This document shows positions 40,694-53,100 of a stretch of DNA of 64,000 bases, one piece after another (within the stretch, counting starts at the first letter, position 1; each line of letters opens with the position of its first letter). A program made the translations under genes and the position numbers. Where the stretch lies: contig NC_084590.1 of assembly GCF_033807715.1 (NCBI RefSeq), forward strand, positions 38,390,005 to 38,454,004. The letters are read 5' to 3'. The notes under the pieces were generated by a model, which saw nothing but the letters and a program-made list of their open reading frames with translations, was not told the origin of the DNA and ran no database searches. The stretch is from Cololabis saira. Lineage: Eukaryota; Chordata; Actinopteri; Beloniformes; Belonidae.

Positions 40694-43600
40694 TTTTTCT
40701 TTCTTTCTCATTTCCTCAATTTATCGTTTTTACCATGAGATGGCAAATTCTTACCGTGGGGAATTTTATTGACGGTATATCGTGAACGGTAAAATATCAC
40801 CCATCCCTAGCTTGCAAGTTGCAGGTTGCAGGGGTGGGGGGTGGGATGTGGGGATGCTGCTGTGCTCAAAGCAGAGGGGCGCCAGGTGCAGAGAGTGAAG
40901 GCAGTCACAGGCACATGCTAAACCATTTCAGGCTCAACCGAAGCGGGGAAGCACAGTCCTGGTTCACGTTGAGCTCTCATGCAGCATGGAAAATAAAGCA
41001 CGTTTTGTTGGTACTGTACTGTATATCTGCTAATTTAATTCCTCATTTATATTCCTTAGAAGTGTGATACTTGCCACTGGTAATTGTGCTGCATTGATGA
41101 GTCAGTCTGGAATAATTTTGCTGCACAGTAATATCTTGTAGAGGCCATCAGAAATTCGGAAATGTGAAATGCAAATTTTGACAAAATGCACTTACAAATG
41201 ACTCAATCATAAAATTAAAGATAGAAAAAAAAAGACAGATATTTTCGGTTCATAGTTTTGGAACTAAGAATGTCTTCGACTTGATGATTAAATGATTATT
41301 TCTTCAGCAGCAGAGAGAGAACTGAATAACACAAATCCCATTCAGATGTCGCAGTGTGTCTTCAATTTTAAAATGGTCTTAACTGTTGAAACACGTTTAG
41401 TCAAAAGGCAGAGCGACATTTCCGAATGTATCTATCAAAACATTTACAACAAGCCTTGTCGTCTTTTATCCATTTTGTTATTGACGGAACAGACTTGTAC
41501 TTGTACTTCATCTCGCTGCGCTTCATCAGTTTGGCTTCTTCTGTCAAATATTAAAGGTATTGTGACATCATTTTTAACATACTTTTAACACTATTAAAAG
41601 TCTTGGCCAACATCCCTCAAATGTGTCTAAAAGAGTGTAACAAGAAAAACTTCAATCTAGTACTCCATTCCTGGCTTTTTATTACAGTGTTTTTTTGCGC
41701 CGTGAAAAACGCTTCCTTTTCCCCCTTTCCTGTCAATCATTGCTCCGCTCCTCCTCCAAACCTCCTCCTCCAGCCATACGCTCACAGCGGCGTCGGAGAG
41801 TTAACCCGGGAGCGACAGGCGAAGCATGCACGGAAAAGCAGCAGGGCGAACCACAGCAAACAATCATAAAAATAAAGGCATGCAAGCAGCAATGTCCCCT
41901 TATCTTAAGTCCAGTCAGTGGCCGCGGGTCTTTTTAGCAGTTTTCCTCCGGTGATTAGAACAAAAGAGCCTCTAAACAGCTCCGTTTTAAGCCTGATTTA
42001 TGGTTCCGCGTTAAATCGACGCAGAGCCTACGCCGTAGGGTTCAGCGTACGGTGCGCGTCGCCGCGTAACCCTACGCTGTAGGCTCTGCGTCGGTGTAAC
42101 GCGGAACCATAAATCAGCCTTTATGGTGCGCTGGAGAGGAGAGGAGGCAGGGAGCTGGGTGGAGGGGACGGTGATTTAGCGGATCGTTACGTAACGACCC
42201 GCCACCAAACCACATGTGCCGTTTTTGCATAGTTATGCGGAAAATCCCAGAAAGCACACAATACACTGAATGTTAAAAGTTTGTTGTTTTTTGGGTGTAA
42301 TTGATGTCAAGACACCCAACAAAACACAAAAAATCAAGAAAAATGTGTTTTTCATGTCACAATACCTTTAATATTCATATATAGCCAACAGAAAAGTTGC
42401 TCATTTTTGTAATTGTCCAAATTTTCCAGCTTTTTGCAGTTTTTAGAGCTGTTGGCTTACTAGGAACAGTCTAAGTTTCTCTTGAGGCTGCGGCGACGGA
42501 CTAGATCAGCTCTGGCTGAGCGTTGTGACAGCAGTCCTTATGCTGTTTGCAGATGCGGTTTGTCACTGCTGAACCTACTCACCTGCGCTATGCCTCTGTG
42601 CCTTGGACTCATTCCAGGCGATATACACCTTCAACAAAACTCACTCGATCTATGACAGCAGGCAGTTCCTGACACTCGTCTCAGGAGCCTGGATCCCCTG
42701 TGGATGAGAATAGCGAACCCTTTCTGACAGCACTCTCAGAACCTTTCAGTGGCTTTGGAAGTTGCAAAAAAAAATGCCACTCTACCATTATATCCGTGCA
42801 CGTTTGTATGTCTGTTTATCCACAGGAGGAAGGTGGAAATCATGCACACGCACAGCCTTTTTACCCTTCTGGGAGAGAGGCTCATGCTGTACACCAACAC
42901 TGTGTCTGTCACAACCTACAACGCTCTTTATGAGGTAACAGTATTTCCCCCTCATTTGTCCTAACAGTGATGTGATGTAGATCTCTAAGGTCTTTTTCTT
43001 TTTGACTGTTTCCTGCACCAGATTCTGACAGAGCAGGTGTGCACACAGGTAGTCCACAAACCTCACGCTGAGCCCGACTCATCTGTCAAAATTCAGAACC
43101 CAAGTAAGCCCGTCCGACGTTAACTGATTGTTTCCTTCGTTCTATGGGAGTTACTTTACCGTTATCGTTGACAGTGTGATCATATATTTCTGTTTGCGTG
43201 TGTGTCGTATCAGTGATCCTCAAGGTGGTGGCAACTGTATTGAAGAGTTCAGCCCCCAGCGCCGAGCTGATGGAGGTTCGCCGGCTCTTCCTTTCAGATA
43301 TGATCAAACTCTTCAGCAACAGCCGAGAGAACAGGCGGTGAGCAGAACTCGAACACCTTCTATCCCCCCACTTTATTCATTATCTTGCTGATCAATGAAG
43401 CAAAAAAAAGAGGGGAAAAAAAGGGCTCAGAGTGATACTAAATCATCTTTAGACATACGGGTGTTTGAGTGTTCGACGGCTGCTTTGTCACTTTTTCATT
43501 CCCACACTCAACTGTTTCCCTCTGACGCACACAAATCAATTATAGTAATTAATTTATAAATCTTAAAAAACCCTCGAGCAAAATCAACATTACTAACCCA

Positions 43601-46600
43601 ATTTTCACAGGAAAGTGTATTTAGTTATGAGATATTTTGGAAATGGGGAAGATAACGAAACAAAGAGATGAACATGCTGTTCATTCGGTTTTTTAAACTA
43701 CATGCTGATTAAAAACCATCATGAATTTACACATTGCATGCACAACTTTTGGCAAATGAATACTCTATGGACATTTTCCCAGAACCATAGATTTGAACGT
43801 TTACTACAGTAGATTTTTATTTCTTCAAGTGCTGTGTAATTGTGTAATGAGGGAGAACATGACCTGAAATGGAAACATAAAACATTCAGGTGAAATGGAC
43901 CAAAAACTAACAGGCTGAATCAAAAACTGTAAAATGTATCTTCACTGTTGAGGTGTGACCACGGAACAATAGTACATTCTGTTATTTGCAAATTGCTTGA
44001 AACGGAAATAAAAAAACACAAAACTAGCAGGAACCCAATGATTTCCGCTGGCAGTGACTCAGAGACCTGCAGGCAGTCGAGAGTCCAGCAATAAAAGCAT
44101 CAAGTGCTCGGAGACATGGCGAAGGGAAAGAGGGCGAAAATACAACAAAATTTACAAACCTTTCTTTTTACAAGTTTTTGTTACACGTTTTATGGATGGT
44201 ATAAATGAGAGGCGGCGGTGGAGGCGATGTATACAGCAGTGACTACGGACGGCAATGCTTGCAGTCAGGCGTCGGCAGGGTGGAGGAGAGAAGCTGGTGT
44301 GGATCACCATCATGACACATTTTTGGGTTGATTCACTGGAAATTGACTTCCAAACCTGCAGCAAGATTACTATTATTAAAAATTGCCACAATAAAAATGT
44401 GAAAATTCACGAAGGGTTTGATGTTTATGAAGTTTAAGTGGGTTCAAGTTTGATTTGCTAGCAAAAACCTGAAACATGACAGAATAATGACCTGACAAAC
44501 CTGACTTAGATCCATGTTAAAACTTAGGAGCTTTTCTCAAGCATGTAACGGGAAACAACAGAGCGGTCTAACCTCTTACTACCCAAATATATTTACAATT
44601 ATATGCATATATATATTTAAAAAACAAAATAAACATTTTTGCTATTACGCAGACACATTTTTGGGTTGATTCACTGGAAATTGACTTCCAAACCTGCAGC
44701 AAGATTACTATTATTAAAAATTGCCACAATAAAAATGTGAAAATTCAAGAAGGGCTTGATGTTTATGAAGTTTAAGTGGGTTCAAGTTTGATTTGCTAGC
44801 AAAAACCTCAAACATGACAGAATAATGACCTGACAAACCAGACTTAGATCCATGTTAAAACTTAGGAGCTTTTCTCAAGCATGTAATGGGAAACAACAGA
44901 GCGGTCTAACCTCTTACTACCCAAATATATTTACAATTATATGCATATATATATATATTTAAAAAACAAAATAAAAATGTTTGCTATAACGCAGACACAA
45001 GCTCAGCTGCATTTGGACTGGAAGCAGTTTGAGGTGACCTCGACACAGTTGTCAACCGGTTGCTGTTTTAGAGCTGTGTCCGCTGACTCACTCACGGACG
45101 TCATGGATGTAACTCTAAAAGGGCAGTTATTGTAGGAAAAAGAAATAAAGTGGAGCCCGGAAGCCATGAATGTTGTTTATCATTTTCAGGTGCTTGCTGC
45201 AATTACTCCAAAAGTTGAGTAAACTTGTACTGTAAGTTATTTTTGCGAAGTAGTTGCCTAATGAGAACACTCACTAATAGGTAGCTAATGAAGAGACACT
45301 GATTAACATGAAACTCACCTCCCTTTTATAAATGTTTAGGCTTGAAGTTCTAAATCAAACTAAATTCATTTAGCAGACAATAAGATTAATGCACTGGATA
45401 CAGTTGCTTGATCGTTTTATAATAACAGAGGTTATTTAAATGTTTGATCAGACTTGTGTGGATCTGCGTGTTGCAGGTGTCTCCTGCAGTGCTCCGTGTG
45501 GCAGGACTGGATGTTTTCTCTCGGCTACATCAACCCAAAAAACTCAGAAGAGCAGAAGGCCACTGAGATGGTGTATAACATTTTTCGCATTCTGCTTTAC
45601 CACGCCATCAAGTATGAATGGGGCGGATGGCGCGTGTGGGTGGACACTCTCTCCATTGCCCACTCCAAGGTGAGTACTGAACGGTACAACAAAGAGAAAT
45701 ACTGACCTCTGCTGCTGGCCAAGGTATTTTTAACTACTCTGTCAAGTCTCTTCTGAGTCTAAGCTGCAAACACGGGGCTGTTTATATCACTTACTTTTAT
45801 ACAGGTAACTTACGAGGCACATAAGGAATACTTGGCGAAGATGTATGAAGAGTACCAGCGCCAGGAGGAGGAGAATATTAAGAAAGGGAAGAAAGGTTTG
45901 GTCAGCACCATATGTGGCCTGTCTGCTCAGGCCTCTGGTCTGAAGGGTGCTATTGACATCAGAGAAATGGACGATAACTCCCAGACTCCTGAAAGTGAGA
46001 GAGACTACGAGAGCGCCGACTCCCGCAACCTGCTAGCTGAAGGGAAGGGCTCTGAGAGCGGCTTCAAAGGAGCGGCGGGTGCAGGAGACGGGGACGCGGT
46101 TGAAGTGCACGACCTGGTGGACATCAAGGCTGAAAAGGTGGAGGCTACAGAGGTGAAGCTGGACGATATGGATCTGTCCTCTGAAACTTTAGGAATATCT
46201 GAAAATGGGCCGCTGGTGGAGGTGGATTCTCTCTTGGATGACGTTTACTGCGCTGCTGTGGAAAAGCTCAGCGGCGATGTCGGTGGGATGCTGTTGCCAA
46301 AGGAAAGCATCCATGATCAAAATGCTACCCCTCTCATTATGCTGGATGATGACAAGGACGGAAGTCACCACGGCAACAACTTCCTGTTCGCCCAGTCGGC
46401 AGGGAGCACGGAGGACAAGCTGCTACCGGACCTGGGTCCAGCTGGGCCTCTGGTTCTGCCCAGCCCAGAGCTGCCGCTGTGCCCCAAGCCCAGCGACCAA
46501 CTCAGCCTTCTAGCTGACATGACTGGCAGCACCTTACCCAACATCCTGGAGAAGGATGAGTTTGAAATGCAGACAGTCCTTGAAGGCATCAGCTCACTGG

Positions 46601-49600
46601 CTGGACCTGAAACCGGGAGCTCCTCCAAAATCCCAGAGGCCTCTGAGAGCACGGTTTCAGTAGATGCAACCGGCAGCACTTCTGACACTGAGAGATCAGA
46701 AGATGGAAAAGACAAGGAGATAAAGAAAATCCGGACAACAGCAACCACGCAGGTCGGTGTGAAACCTAACCCTCGTGTACCCAACAGACATCTTGTAACA
46801 TTTTTCATTTTCATACTGGTAATAAAGTTGGAACACTTTCCTACGACGGAGTATTAGGGCCACACTAAGACAAAGGAAAATTGGAAATTACGAGAATAGT
46901 CGTAAAATTACGAGAATAAAGTCATAATATTACGAGAATAAAGTCGTAATATTACGAGAATAAAGTCGTAATATTACGAGAATAAAGTCGTAACATTACG
47001 AGAATAAAGTCGTAATATTACGAGAATAAAGTGGTAATTTATGAGAATAAAGTCGTAACATTACGAGAATAAAGTGGTAATTTATGAGAATAAAGTCGTA
47101 ATATTACAAGAATAAAGTGGTAATTTATGAGAATAAAGTGGTAATTTATGAGAATAAAGTCGTAATATTACGAGAATAAAGTGTTAATTTATGAGAACTC
47201 TAACAGGAAGAGCATCTTCTCCCTGTGTTAAAATGAGGAATATTGAGCATCTTGGGAAGTTATATTTATATATTTATAATATATTTAATATTACGACTTT
47301 ATTCTCACAACATTATGACTTTATTCTGGTAATTTTACGACTTTATTCTCATATTATTATGACTTTTTTTTATTTTCGTAATTTCCATTTTTTTTTTTTT
47401 TTTTTGTCTTAGTTTGGCCCTAATACTCCGTCTTACTTTCCCCAATTCCATCGCAACAAAGGCATTTTTAAGATAGATAAAAGTAGGCGATTTTCAAATT
47501 AAAACAAATTTCCGCATCAGAGACGAAGAGAGGAAGTGACAGAGGAAGGCTGAGGTCACTGTCAGGATATGTAGTCCTCGGTGAGTAGTTCTATATTAGT
47601 GAACCCAAAAGATCATCTGCTTCCCGTCCCGTGTTGATAATAGGGACAGGAAGGCCTGGTGCACATCAGGCATCGTCCCTCTGAGACCCGGGAAACTGGG
47701 CTGCCGGAGTAGTGAGCTGAGCCAACAGGAGGGCAGAAAGAGACAAAGCCTTCTATAACAATCTCATGGGATTTGCTTATAGCGCCTTTCCTCTCCTCTG
47801 TGCTCATTTTCAGAGGTCAGAGCTCTTTTGCTTAAACTGAGTGACTGATGGAGGGCCAGCGGGAGGCAGGATTTTCTAAAACCTTTTTTTTTTTTTTCTG
47901 GTGTTGCATAATTGGTTATGTTGAATTTGTTGCTGCCGTTTTTTAAACAGGCATCTCACATATCCCCACTCACTCATTCCGGTCGTGTTTAAGCCACATT
48001 CAGCATATGAATATATATTTATTGCCCATAGACTGGAGAAGATTATATGAAGATCCTCTTAAAACTGGCAATTTTTCAGTCACAGCAAATATGATGACAG
48101 TGGCATTATATCTGATTATGGGTATGCTGCTGCTCAGAAGAACATTTGAAATTCAGTAGACTGGGCAGTGATTTATATGCCATGTATAAATCTCTTTTGT
48201 TTTACTGATTAACCGGTTTTTCAGCAGAGTGTGCATGGTCACCTCGTGTCTCAGTTGGAAAGAGACACACGTGTGGACCTCGACTTAAGGGGGACACCCA
48301 CAACAGAGGAACAGCGACGCCAGTTCAGCCCCGGTCCTCGCACCACAATGTTTCGCATCCCGGAGTTCAAATGGTCGTCTATGCACCAGAGACTCCTCAC
48401 CGACCTGCTGTTTGCCCTGGAGAGTGACGTCCATGTCTGGAGGAGGTGAGTGAAGGATTCATTTGAGAGATGTTGAAAAAAAGATTGAGCCTAGTATGTA
48501 GTAAGTAGTAAGTAGTAAGTTTTGTGTTAACATCATATCGAATCGTCTTATCATTTATTATCCCTGAGATGAGAATGGCCGGGATTATATGAATGTGTAT
48601 AATAATCTTCCTTTTTCCTCTCTTCCTTGCAGCCACTCCACCAAATCTGTCATGGATTTTGTTAATAGTAATGAGAACATAATTTTCGTCCACAACACCA
48701 TCCACCTCATTTCCCAAATGGTGGACAACATTATCATTGCCTGTGGAGGGATTTTGCCCCTTCTCTCAGCCGCCACCTCTCCTTCTGTAAGTTTGCCTCT
48801 CCGACTCCAGTGCAGGAGAAGACTGCCATCTAGTGGTGGTTTATGATACAGGACGTATTACAGGGAAATGGCATTTGGATTTACTGATTGATTTACATCA
48901 GTGTGCAATGCATCCTCACTTTTCTGCAATTAATGCTGATAATAAATTATTAGGACTACTTATTTGATATGCATTATTTCAAGTGCATGGGTTTTTATTC
49001 AAGGGTGGCTATTGTATATGTCCCTATTGAACACATTTAACCCCTGTACACATTTTCTCAAAAATAAATTGATCTGAATATCTAATTCCCTCTGAAACAG
49101 CACTTATGGGCTGTTTTATGTCTGATTCTGTTTAGGTTCACCCCTCCCTTCAAAAGAGATGGGTGCAAAGTTTCATCTTCAGTGGACTTAGATAGTCAAA
49201 TGAATAATTATCTAGAATGAATATGATAATAGATGATGGTGCTCTTCTCTTGAAGTGCTAGTGTCTTTACCCTGATGTTTATTTATTTATTAATATCAAC
49301 ACTCACAGTTGAACATGCGTGTTGACTATTTTTAAAAGTCAAACATTTAACATTTGTGTTTTGATCCAGACGGAGTTGGAGAACATGGAGGCCACCCAGG
49401 GCATGTCGTCGGAGACGGCCATCACTTTCCTGTCCCGTCTCATGGTCATGGTAGATGTTCTGGTCTTCTCAAGTTCCCTTAACTTCAGCGAGATTGAAGC
49501 TGAGAAGAACATGTCCACGGGTGGCTTGATGCGCCAGTGTCTCAGACTTGGTAAGATCTGCTTGCTTGAGACCGTTTCCTGCCTGAGACGTTAACGGCCA

Positions 49601-50034
49601 TCAGTGTAAAGCGGCGGTGAAGGAGTTACTGCTTCATTAATTGGTGTTTGTACACTAAACAAGTTGGAAAATGGTATGATAGTATTCACCACACACATTC
49701 TTATACTTTCTCTAATCCCTGAAAATCCTCTGTTTGATCAACAGACCTGTTAATTTAAGAATGCTCTGCCGGCTGTGCAGTAAATTGTGGAAGTCAAAGA
49801 CTTTTGCTGCAGTTTGCAGCCGTGATAAATGACACAGTCTTTATTTCAGAATTCACAGTAAGTCCAGGGGCTGATTTGAAGTCCAATCAGGTTCCCTTTG
49901 CAAAGAGTATCCTTTTGTGTTTCTCATTAGTATGTTTCACAGGGCTCTGAGGTTCTCATTTTCTCATGTTTTTCTGTGTACATAGGAGAGATGATGAATT
50001 ATATTTGAATGAAAGGCAAAATCATGGCGGAATA

Positions 50035-50116
<82 letters not shown>

Positions 50117-53100
50117 GGAATTATTCCAGAGAAATTCGTTTGTTGTTTTGCTGGAATTCTTTGACAAATAAAGGATTCATGCAATTTTTTTTGTTTGCCT
50201 TTAAATCCATGTCTTTGTCTACGTCTATTTGTGCCCGTGGGTTTGTGCGTTCACGCGCCTGCCTCTGCTTGATTGTTGACTCCTGCTGTAACAGTCTGGG
50301 AGATGGAAAATAGCCTTCAGACTTCAGTGTCCTTGTTGCAAACATGCTTTTTCTCATCACTGGCTCGGGTGTGAAATCAGTCTGACTCCTGCTCCCCCTC
50401 CCGTCAGCCTGGAACAAATAGTCGTCGGAGATAAATGATTAGGTTCAAAGTGGTCACGCATGTTATCAGCATTTAATTTGCATTTCACTCTAGAATGAGA
50501 GCCCGCTTGTGTGTGTGTGTGTGCTCGTGTCCAGTGTGCTGCGTAGCTGTAAGGAACTGTCTGGAGTGCAGGCAGAGACACGACAACAGGACTCAGGAAA
50601 TCCTCCAGAATGTGGTGAATTTCAGCAAGGTAAGATGTGACGTCACAGATCAGCCGTTTCAAACATCAACCTCTTGTTCTTGAAACCTTACGTAAAAATG
50701 TAAGCTATGGCGTTGCCCCAGGCTCATAATGTAACCTACATAGTGCCACATAAATCACTTGTCACATTTTAGGCATCATTTTTACAGAGTAAGATGGTAA
50801 ATATGTCTTTAAGCCCTCAGTGCTGGCATATTCCCTTTTTTTTCTCCCACGTTAATTCCCTTTCTTCATCCTACAGTAAAGCAGTAACAAAAACCAGTTA
50901 AATATAGCGTTAACATAGAACGTCAGCTTGTGTTATCTTTCTGCTTTAGACATCCTTGGATACTGTCCCCACTAACCTGTCTCCAATCAAGGACCCTGAT
51001 CGCCTTCTGCAGGACGTGGACATCAATCGGCTACGCGCTGTGGTGTTTCGTGACGTGGTGAGCCGCTTTGTGTGTTTGTTGAAATACGTGCTTGTTTTTA
51101 TCACAGAGGATTTGTGTCAAGTATTGGACCGAGGATGAATGTTGCAATGGTTTTCATGGCAAACAAGCCGGTTTACAATATAACACCAGTCAAGAGGAGA
51201 AATATCAAACACACTCCTGTCCATTTTAGATGAAAATATTAGAAAGCAAGAAATCTCTGATCAAAGTGGCATATTTGGAAGCTAGAAGTAGCGCTTCATG
51301 TAATTTTGATGTTTTTGCAACTAAGGGCCCGATTTACTAAAGGTTTGCGTGTGTAAAAACTAGGGGTGGGTATTGGGAAGGACCTCACGATACGATACGC
51401 ATCACGATACTTGAGCCACGATACGATACACCTTGCGATATCCCGATTATGCGATATCCCGATTATTATATTCTACATAGTTCACAGAAAAATTTAAAAA
51501 TGCATTACACATCTTAAAATCCAAGTTGTATATATGTACATCAGATGATAGTGATGGATCTTAAAATCCGAGTTGCACGTTCATCAGATTATAGTGACAA
51601 TTCATGGGACAAACTGAGTCAAAACAATGTTTTATTATAACTATACAAGCTAAAGTTACAACATATTTGTATATGTTTTTCATATTATTTACATCATATG
51701 AAATTAACATTAAATTTAGTATGAGGTTGCTTTAATTATGTGGCAAATGATAATAAAAACAAGAAAGATGGGTACTAAAACCAAGGACAGGCACAGTGAT
51801 CAGTCAGTATAGATATAAATCCATAAATAAATAAACCTCTGTCCATTATTTTTCATTTTTTAAGGACAGGCAATTGTGTTATATAAAAAATAAATTATAA
51901 AATGAAATAAAACGTGAAATAAAACCGGAGCTCAGTGCAGGGCCCTCCCAGGGTTGGTAGAGAGTGGCAATGCCCAGGACTGTCACTTAGGTAGGAGCAC
52001 TGGGTGATATAATGGGAAAAAAATCGGGGATAAAAAATATAAAAAAAAAAATATATATATAAAAAAAAAAAAAAAAAATCGATATTCAAATTTTGAATAT
52101 CGTTATTGAATCGGCTGGAAAAGTATCGCGATATATTGCCATATCGATATTTTTGCCCACCCCTAGTAAAAACGTGTGCAAACTTGACAGCACCCGCAAA
52201 CCAAAGTGCCAGCTGATCTACTAACAGCGTGCAAAGAGGACTGCGCCTCTCAAATGAGCAAAATAGCACACGCAATCCATTTAGTACTTTTGCCCTGATG
52301 AATAATCAATATGGGGCGTACCCACCAGAAATCGCTAAATACTGGGAGGGAAAGATGCAAATTGGTCCATTTACCACGCGCAATGAGATTTACCAAGCCT
52401 GAAAGTAATTGTGGGGATTGTGATTGCGTCTGTATTTAATACGTTCCAAAGGAAGGTGCTAATCTCCACATGCAAAAGGAGAAATATTTTATTTAAATGT
52501 TAAATCGAGTATTATTCAGCAAAAGGTTGCCACAGGAGGCACATTCATTTTTTTATTTGTGATAATAAATAAATCACGTGTTTTCATGGAGAAAAAAGTG
52601 TTTCTTATTGTGCGCCTATACTTGTTCTGCAGTCATACCCCGGTTTTGTGCCGTATTCAGGACCCCTGCCGTGAAAAGCACCCCATCGTCTGACAAAAAT
52701 GATATTCTCATTCCGTGTTCTGTTCATGTTCTGTTGTCCATGTTCTGTTTAGCGTCCAGTTTTGTGTTAATGATTCATGTTTAAATGCGCTCATGGATTC
52801 GGTTAAAATCGGGTAAATGGTTATTGATGTCATTAATTAATAGCCTGCTTACTGTGTTGTCTTCCATAATATTTGTAAATATATATATAATATAAACTCC
52901 TAAGTATGTGTTTGTGTGAGTGTGTATATATAAATATATTGAAGTGTCAGTGTGTTGTTTTTTTTCTTGGTCTACTTATCATTGAATATACGAGGGGGTG
53001 CTTTTCACGGCAGGGGTGCTGAATACGGCACAACAATTTGCCTCTTCCACTAATATCTCTAACTCCAACTCGTCAAATTTCATGTTGCGCTTGCGACTAT

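Larger units (their letters stand above)
39875..42825. other. nbea: nbea intron
   Basis: Holds a hAT-like element with TTTC arrays (40407-40809) and a TTAA-flanked element with a nested MITE (41555-42367). The remaining parts show nothing recognisable. Confidence 0.7.

Noticed and set aside
40457..40711. Open frame of KKER repeats
   Set aside because: Translation of the (TTTC)n arrays inside a hAT element, not a gene.
46365..46814. Minus-strand open frame of 149 codons
   Set aside because: Antisense shadow of the large nbea exon. Composition follows the sense codons.
49964..50184. Open frames of IYIYIY
   Set aside because: Translation of the TA microsatellite.
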